Shown: one piece after another, positions 35,299 to 40,336 of the stretch | Layout of the letters: each line of letters starts with the position of its first letter | Position numbering within the stretch: the first letter of the stretch is position 1 | NCBI GenBank assembly: GCA_022703405.1 | Contig: JAKLDT010000008.1 | Coordinates: forward strand, 1-40,336 | Direction: 5' to 3' | Origin: Bacteroidota bacterium | Lineage (GTDB): Bacteria > Bacteroidota > Bacteroidia > Bacteroidales > VadinHA17 | Length of the DNA stretch: 40,336 nt | Made by a program: the position numbers and the translations under genes | Notes under the pieces: model-generated | Seen by the model: the letters and a program-made list of their open reading frames with translations, nothing else | The model's database searches: none | What the model was told of the DNA's origin: nothing

Positions 35299-36411
35299 AT
35301 GAAAATTTCCTGGAAAAGAATATTGCTGATTATACTTGCAACAATAATAATTGCCAGTACGGTAATACTCCTTATACGCTTTGCTCCTGAACCACCGGCC
35401 AGAGAGGTGGAATCAGCCAGAAAAGCCATTTCAGAAGCGGCAGGCAACAAGGCAGACACCTATTCCAGAAAACAATATAACCAGGCCAGGGTATATTATG
35501 ATTCGGCTATGGTCAACTGGAAAAGGGAAAACCAGAAATTCATCTATTTCAGGAATTATGACAGGGTTTTGTCTTTTGCCAGATTATCAGAAAAGAAGGC
35601 AACAGATGCACAGCAGAATTCAGTTACAAGCTCTGCAAACCTGAAAAGTAAACTCAGTGAAAAGCTGCATTCACTTAAAGCTCTCGAAAGGGAACTTAAT
35701 AAGCTTTTCGACAACTACCCTCTCACTGAGGAAACCCGGAGCCGTATATCAAAAGGCAGGATGCTTCTCGAAGAAGGCGATATAGCATTCAGGAAGGGTA
35801 ATTACCTGCAGGCAAACCGCAAGGTGACAGATGCCGAGTACCTTCTAACCGAATCATTTGAGAATGCAACAGAAAACCTGAAAAACTACTTCAAATCCTA
35901 TTCGCAATGGAAAAAGTGGGTTGATCTGACAATAAATGAATCGAAAAAAAATAATGATTATTCAATAATTATTGATAAATTTTCGAGGAAATGCTACGTA
36001 TATTTCAGCGGCAGGAAGAAATATGAATTCGATGCAGAACTGGGCAAAAACTGGGTAGGTTATAAAAGGGTGAAAGGTGACAAGGCAACCCCTGAAGGCA
36101 TGTACAGGATAACAAAAAAATTCGACAGCAGAAAAACAAAATATTATAAAGCCCTGCTGCTCAATTATCCAAACACTGAGGATACTGCCAGGTTCAGGGC
36201 AGAAATTGCCAGGGGAACGCTGCCTCCGAATGCCAAGATAGGCGGACTGATAGAAATACATGGCAACGGAGGAAAGGGCATTGACTGGACCGAGGGATGC
36301 GTGGCACTTACCGACAGGGAAATGGATCTGGTCTTTAAAATAGCCAGGGTGGGAACACCGGTGACAATAGTGGGATCACTTGCAGAACTGGATACTGTTA
36401 TCAGCAAATAA
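35299..36411 (+). CDS. L,D-transpeptidase (YkuD) with lipoprotein-like helical domain
   Basis: A 370-residue inner-membrane-anchored protein: one N-terminal transmembrane helix (about residues 8-26), a helical periplasmic domain (about 38-205) and a C-terminal YkuD domain (about 220-365). The helical domain aligns by eye over its length with the preceding lipoprotein (ENxKxxYFRNYDRV against QNGKLFKNYKNV; RKGNYLQANRKV against DKGAYMDADNKV). In the active site, His321 lies in IEIHGNGGKG and Cys334 in WTEGCVALTD. The usual HGCVRL is EGCVAL here, so the conserved His and Arg flanking the Cys are absent, as in YafK/DpaA-type members. It may form or cleave peptidoglycan-linked bonds; direction of the reaction is uncertain. 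Starts 16 bases after the terminator. Confidence 0.88.
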   Translation: MKISWKRILLIILATIIIASTVILLIRFAPEPPAREVESARKAISEAAGNKADTYSRKQYNQARVYYDSAMVNWKRENQKFIYFRNYDRVLSFARLSEKKATDAQQNSVTSSANLKSKLSEKLHSLKALERELNKLFDNYPLTEETRSRISKGRMLLEEGDIAFRKGNYLQANRKVTDAEYLLTESFENATENLKNYFKSYSQWKKWVDLTINESKKNNDYSIIIDKFSRKCYVYFSGRKKYEFDAELGKNWVGYKRVKGDKATPEGMYRITKKFDSRKTKYYKALLLNYPNTEDTARFRAEIARGTLPPNAKIGGLIEIHGNGGKGIDWTEGCVALTDREMDLVFKIARVGTPVTIVGSLAELDTVISK

Positions 36412-36420
36412 AGGCTGTTC

Positions 36421-37230
36421 ATGGAAAACAATGAATTTAAAAATGATGTTACCCTGCCACCTGAGCAAAACAGGCAGGATGATGACAACTTCACACCTGA
36501 AAATTTCCTCAGGTCAGTAAAGTCAGCCTTCGAAAAAATACGCGGTAATGAAAGACTGTTCAGGCTTCTAAAAAACATTACACTCATACTTGCTGCTGCC
36601 ATCTTCATAATACTCGCTTCATGGTATTTCCTTTTTATGGCACCGGCGCTTAAAGAATTAACCGGCGTACGAAAAACTGTGATCACAAATAATGAGGAAC
36701 TGAAAAAGACACCTGCATATAAAAAGCAGATCGCCCAGCTTAACAGGGACATTCAGCGCCTTTCAAGAAAATATAACAGCTACACTTCAGGTCAGTCTTA
36801 CATCGTAATAAATACGACAGAAAACAGGTTCTCCCTCTATAAGAACAAGAAGCTTGTACGTGAAGGATTCTGCAGCTCAGGAAGTTATACCATGCTACAG
36901 ACTGAAGGTAACAAAAAATGGATATTCAAGACACCAAAAGGTAGATACTGGATACAGGGAAAAATAACTCATCCTGTATGGAGAAGACCCGACTGGGCCT
37001 TTGTTGAAGAAGGTCTTCCAATACCTCCGAAAGAACACCCTTCAAGGTATGAATATGGTGTTCTTGGCGATTACGCTTTATCAATAGGCGATGGTTACCT
37101 GATCCACGGCACAATTTATAAACGCTTCCTGGGAATGCCGGTGACTCACGGGTGTGTCAGGCTTAATGATGAAGACCTTGAAGCGATTTACAATACGCTC
37201 AGCATAGGCTCTAAAGTATATATTTTCTGA
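36421..37230 (+). CDS. L,D-transpeptidase (YkuD), canonical active site
   Basis: A 269-residue protein with a cytoplasmic N-terminus of about 50 residues, one transmembrane helix (about 54-74), a short coiled linker and a YkuD domain (about 122-269) starting with SYIVINTTENRFSLYKNKKL. The catalytic block is canonical: YLIHGTIYKRFLG, then PVTHGCVRLNDEDLE with Cys245. These enzymes make 3-3 cross-links in peptidoglycan or attach proteins to it, with meso-diaminopimelate as acyl donor. It starts nine bases after the previous transpeptidase gene, so both are on one transcript; the next gene follows after 19 bases. Confidence 0.93.
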   Translation: MENNEFKNDVTLPPEQNRQDDDNFTPENFLRSVKSAFEKIRGNERLFRLLKNITLILAAAIFIILASWYFLFMAPALKELTGVRKTVITNNEELKKTPAYKKQIAQLNRDIQRLSRKYNSYTSGQSYIVINTTENRFSLYKNKKLVREGFCSSGSYTMLQTEGNKKWIFKTPKGRYWIQGKITHPVWRRPDWAFVEEGLPIPPKEHPSRYEYGVLGDYALSIGDGYLIHGTIYKRFLGMPVTHGCVRLNDEDLEAIYNTLSIGSKVYIF

Positions 37231-37249
37231 CCCCGACATCTGAATAATT

Positions 37250-38050
37250 ATGGAAACTGAAACAACAGGTAAATTATCCGTCAGGCGCGTGGGACTGATT
37301 TCGCTTGCTGTATTAATTGCAGCTTTCTTTGTGTATTATTCAATTATGATGATGTTAAGTCCGGGTAGAAAATATGCCAGTATCCGTGACGAATTTGGAA
37401 TCGACTCAACTGAGAAGAGCAGGGAAGGAAATCCTGTGTTTTCCGATTCAACTTATCTGAAACTTCTGAAGGAGAAAGCTTTTCTTCAGTCACGGCTGAT
37501 AATGGCAGAAACCGATTCAATATACCTTACTTTAAACCTGGGTGACAGTACTGCAAATCTCGAAATAAGCGGGGTTGTCGTTCACAGCGTTAAATACTCA
37601 GCTATTGAAGCAAGCAAGATCTTTATAAAAGGCGACGAGAACCTTATATTGTCACTGATGGCTAATCCTTTCACAATAGCAAAGGACTGGGCAACAATAA
37701 AGAAAGAACCTGTGATGATAAAGATGGCGCCCAAGGATACCTCTGAGTATAAGCCTGATATAATGCCTGACACTTCTATCACAGAACCTGTGAATTATAT
37801 TCTTGAAATGACTGACGGAACAAGGATCTATGTCTGTCAGCAGGAAATTGAAAACGGAACCGACAGAAGAAGCAGGCTGATGTTCGACCTTCAATACAGG
37901 TTACAGGATGCCTGGAGTTCAATGAAAAATATTATTGCTTTCAAAGTGCCGGAATATCATCTGTTCATTAAGATTTACCTTCCGAGAAATGATGCCAAGA
38001 ACATTTACAGGGCCATTCCTAAGTACGGACAGGTGGGGCTGTACCGCTGA
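37250..38050 (+). CDS. Membrane-anchored periplasmic protein of unknown family
   Basis: A 266-residue protein I do not recognise. It has a short basic cytoplasmic start, one transmembrane helix (about residues 15-36, GLISLAVLIAAFFVYYSIMM) and a periplasmic domain. The stretch DSIYLTLNLGDSTANLEISG at about residue 86 is beta-rich and recalls domains that sit beside L,D-transpeptidases, but no catalytic motif was found. A helical segment with paired charges follows, then IAFKVPEYHLFIKIYLPRNDAK near the end. Its place as third gene behind two L,D-transpeptidases, with a gap of 19 bases, suggests a partner or regulator of them. It is intact and reads as a real gene. Confidence 0.75.
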   Translation: METETTGKLSVRRVGLISLAVLIAAFFVYYSIMMMLSPGRKYASIRDEFGIDSTEKSREGNPVFSDSTYLKLLKEKAFLQSRLIMAETDSIYLTLNLGDSTANLEISGVVVHSVKYSAIEASKIFIKGDENLILSLMANPFTIAKDWATIKKEPVMIKMAPKDTSEYKPDIMPDTSITEPVNYILEMTDGTRIYVCQQEIENGTDRRSRLMFDLQYRLQDAWSSMKNIIAFKVPEYHLFIKIYLPRNDAKNIYRAIPKYGQVGLYR

Positions 38051-38099
38051 CAGTTAATTTCTTTTTCAGCAATTCCATCACACATATTGAAAAAAGATG

Positions 38100-38107
38100 T
38101 AGGTTTG
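38100..38107 (+). promoter_or_regulatory. Candidate -7 box for the nucleoside transporter gene
   Basis: TAGGTTTG matches TAnnTTTG, 29 bases before the ATG at 38137. No -33 TTTG is present at normal spacing. Confidence 0.35.
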
Positions 38108-38136
38108 GTGAAGTTGTCTTACTAAATCAAATCTGA

Positions 38137-39414
38137 ATGGGAAGGTTTACCGGAATTATCGGCATAATAGTTATTCTTTGTCTTGCATATCTGTGGTCAA
38201 ATAACAGGAAGAAAATAAATTACCGGCTTGTTGTAACCGGATTACTGCTGCAGATTGGTCTCGCAATATTCATACTTAAAATACCGATCGGACAGGATAT
38301 CTTTTATTTCCTTGGAAAGGCAATAAACAAGCTTCTTGACTTTTCAAAAGAAGGCGGACTATTTGTGTTTGGAGATCTCACAAAGGTTACACAAATACTT
38401 CCTGAAGGTATAGTGAGAAGCGGAGTTTTTCTTTTCATCCTGCTTCCGACAATAATCTTTGTTTGTGTTCTTGTGGCAATGGCTTATCATGTAGGACTTA
38501 TGCAAAGGGTTATTGCAGTACTGGCAAGGTTTGTACACTGGGCAATGCGTGTCAGCGGAAGCGAAGCACTTTCGAATGTTGCAAGCGCCTTTGTCGGCCA
38601 GGTTGAGGCACAGATCATGATCCGCCCCTACCTCTCAGGCATGACCCGCTCGGAACTTCTCGCTTCTATGACCGGCAGCATGGCAACAATTGCAGGAGGA
38701 GTAATGGCCGTTTACATCTCAATGGGTGTGCCTGCATCTTACCTTCTTGCTGCAAGCCTTATGGCTGCACCCGGGGCACTTGTAATATCTAAAATACTTT
38801 ACCCCGAAACTGAGGTATCAGAAACTAAGGGAACTATAAGTCTTGAAGTGAAAAAAGAGCATTCAAATATTATGGATGCGATATCCCACGGCGCAAGCGA
38901 CGGTATGAAGATCTCTCTGAATGTAATTGCAATGCTTATCGGGGTGATAGCACTTATAGCGCTTATTGATGCACTTCTTGGCTATTTCGGTCACTTCCTG
39001 GCATGGACAGGATTGTCCCTTAATGCCATCGGTCTTGATGTTGATAATCTTCGTCTTAAAGACGTCGTTGGATCATTTTTCAGCCTCTTTGCAATAGTGA
39101 TGGGTGTGCCTGTCTCTGAGTCAATGAGCGTGGGCTCCCTTATGGGCACCAAAATGGTTATCAATGAGTTCGTAGCCTATTCCGATCTTACTCCGATGAT
39201 ACACCAGGGAATCTTAAGCGCCAGGTCAGTTGTTATAGCTAGCTTTGCACTCTGCGGTTTTGCAAACTTCAGCTCAATAGCAATTCAGCTTGGAGGAATC
39301 GGGACACTTGTACCCAGCAGGAAGGCAGATCTTGCCAGCCTTGGTTTCAAGGCTATGATTGCAGGTACAATGGCCTCATATATTTCAGCGTCTCTTGCAG
39401 GAATATTAATGTAG
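38137..39414 (+). CDS. Concentrative nucleoside transporter (NupC family)
   Basis: A 425-residue inner-membrane protein of the CNT/NupC family, importing nucleosides with Na+ or H+. Family features: a three-helix N-terminus, the first re-entrant region with GQVEAQIMIRPYLSGMTRSE and MTGSMATIAGGVMAVYISMG, and the C-terminal half with AVVMGVP-like SLFAIVMGVPVSESM, LMGTKMVINEFVAY and CGFANFSSIAIQLGGIG. These contain the residues that bind nucleoside and ion in the Vibrio homologue. Length is typical. It is 86 bases beyond the unknown membrane gene and probably transcribed separately. The nucleoside preference cannot be told. Confidence 0.95.
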   Translation: MGRFTGIIGIIVILCLAYLWSNNRKKINYRLVVTGLLLQIGLAIFILKIPIGQDIFYFLGKAINKLLDFSKEGGLFVFGDLTKVTQILPEGIVRSGVFLFILLPTIIFVCVLVAMAYHVGLMQRVIAVLARFVHWAMRVSGSEALSNVASAFVGQVEAQIMIRPYLSGMTRSELLASMTGSMATIAGGVMAVYISMGVPASYLLAASLMAAPGALVISKILYPETEVSETKGTISLEVKKEHSNIMDAISHGASDGMKISLNVIAMLIGVIALIALIDALLGYFGHFLAWTGLSLNAIGLDVDNLRLKDVVGSFFSLFAIVMGVPVSESMSVGSLMGTKMVINEFVAYSDLTPMIHQGILSARSVVIASFALCGFANFSSIAIQLGGIGTLVPSRKADLASLGFKAMIAGTMASYISASLAGILM

Positions 39415-39785
39415 GGGTTACCTGCTTCGCTCCTTATCACATTAAGATTCAATGTGATCCTGACTACATAAATAACTCACTATCAAATTGTTATATTTAG
39501 CAACTTAGCCCCTCTCCCCCCGGGAGAGGTTCCGTCCCGATAGCTATGTATTTCTTCAGAATTCATGTAACACTTTTTTTCGTTATAACCCCCCTTTCAA
39601 TTTCCCCCCACGGGGGGAAACGCCTTTTTATACTTTCTCCTGTGCAAAACGGCTTTTTGTACCTTCCCCCCTGGGGGAAGGCCAGGATGGGGGTTTTAAC
39701 ATTAGAAAACTGTATTCAAAATTCATTTATACAGCTTGTTACCTGAATTGTGAAGTGTTACATAGCTATCGGGAGCTATCGGAAT
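39415..39785. other. Gene-free region with three GC-rich palindromes
   Basis: No gene is supported. Three near-perfect palindromes stand out: CCTCTCCC / GGGAGAGG (39511-39529, the mirror of the one at 32164-32186), TTTCCCCCC / GGGGGGAAA (39601-39620) and CCTTCCCCC / GGGGGAAGG (39662-39681). They look like REP-type extragenic repeats. Close to the tRNA-linked element, AGCTATCGGGAGCTATCGG is a short direct repeat (about 39765-39783). Confidence 0.6.
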
Positions 39786-40050
<265 letters not shown>

Positions 40051-40076
<26 letters not shown>

Positions 40077-40336
40077 AATAAAACTTAGAACTTATATTCA
40101 TCGTGGCAGTTTATCCACCAACCGGCGGATGGTTTAAGCCACTCACCCATCTCTCCAATAAAACTTAGAACTTATATTCATCGTGGCAGTTTATCCGCCA
40201 ACCGGCGGATGGTTTAAGCCACTCACCCATCTCTCCAATAAAACTTAGAACTTATATTCATCGTGGCAGTTTATCCACCAACCGGCGGATGGTTTAAGCC
40301 ACTCACCCATCTCTCCAATAAAACTTAGAACTTATA
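40051..40336 (-). repeat. 80-bp tandem repeat carrying tRNA-Ser 5' fragments
   Basis: Units of exactly 80 bases start at 40051, 40131, 40211 and 40291; the last runs off the window end after 46 bases. They are identical apart from one A/G change (CCACCA or CCGCCA). In each unit the first 26 bases, read on the minus strand, are the tRNA-Ser(GCT) 5' end (acceptor and D-arm). The first belongs to the real tRNA; extra copies are at 40131-40156, 40211-40236 and 40291-40316. The rest of each unit holds a hairpin ATCCGCC/GGTGGAT and the AT-rich leader with TAAGTTTT, near the -7 consensus. No spacers are present, so this is not a CRISPR array. Confidence 0.9.

Overview
The window looks like a metagenomic or draft contig from a member of the Bacteroidota, probably Bacteroidales-like. 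The evidence is a type IX secretion pair (PorU, PorV), the lineage-restricted DUF6452/DUF6048 gene pair, an alaS / M23 / M23 / MerR / Nif3 / zinc-ribbon neighbourhood, TPR-PD40-OmpA (PorE-like) proteins, weak Shine-Dalgarno sequences, and many good matches to the Bacteroidota promoter (-7 box TAnnTTTG, -33 box TTTG). The left edge cuts porU. The right edge stops inside a tandem repeat, which is where an assembly would be expected to break.

Layout. 1-3422 (+): 3' part of porU, porV, and ispF overlapping porV by 4 bases. 3511-5511 (-): hutU with no other hut gene nearby. 5593-9930 (-): a run of two M23 peptidase-fold envelope proteins, a MerR regulator, a Nif3 protein and a coiled-coil zinc-ribbon protein, ending at a clear terminator and divergent from alaS (10021-12663, +). 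12756-13992 (+): overlapping DUF6452 lipoprotein and DUF6048 protein. 13996-15453 (-): sodium:solute symporter. Then (+) recR and a 2-oxoacid dehydrogenase E2 gene. 17845-26784 (+): four consecutive paralogous TPR-PD40 envelope proteins that differ mainly at their C-termini (inner-membrane helix with helical repeats; nothing; SPOR-like; OmpA plus two SPOR-like). These are followed by a GNAT acetyltransferase. 27330-31601: an RlmN-family radical SAM enzyme (-), a flavodoxin/ferredoxin protein (+) and an M3 peptidase lipoprotein (-), with overlapping convergent ends.

From 31846 the window is bracketed by two serine tRNA genes in opposite orientation: tRNA-Ser(CGA) on + at 31846-31934 and tRNA-Ser(GCT) on - at 39990-40076. 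Each is followed immediately, from its discriminator base, by a near-identical 204-bp element. The first ~142 bases of the element fold on paper into a perfect four-way junction with no unpaired base at the junction. Between the two lie a decayed redoxin gene, a lactate permease, an abundant-looking helical lipoprotein, two L,D-transpeptidases, an unknown membrane-anchored protein and a nucleoside transporter. Upstream of tRNA-Ser(GCT) is an 80-bp tandem array in which each unit carries the first 26 bases of that tRNA.

How the genes work together. Three envelope themes recur: type IX secretion (porU/porV), peptidoglycan-linked scaffolds (M23 pair, PD40 cluster), and a lipoprotein/L,D-transpeptidase operon in which the transpeptidase appears to carry its own copy of the lipoprotein's helical domain. 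The strongest candidates for undescribed biology are the tRNA-Ser-linked four-way-junction element with its tandem tRNA fragments, the lipoprotein/L,D-transpeptidase module, and the four-member PD40 cluster with different membrane or wall anchors. All functional statements come from reading sequence by eye; no database search was run.
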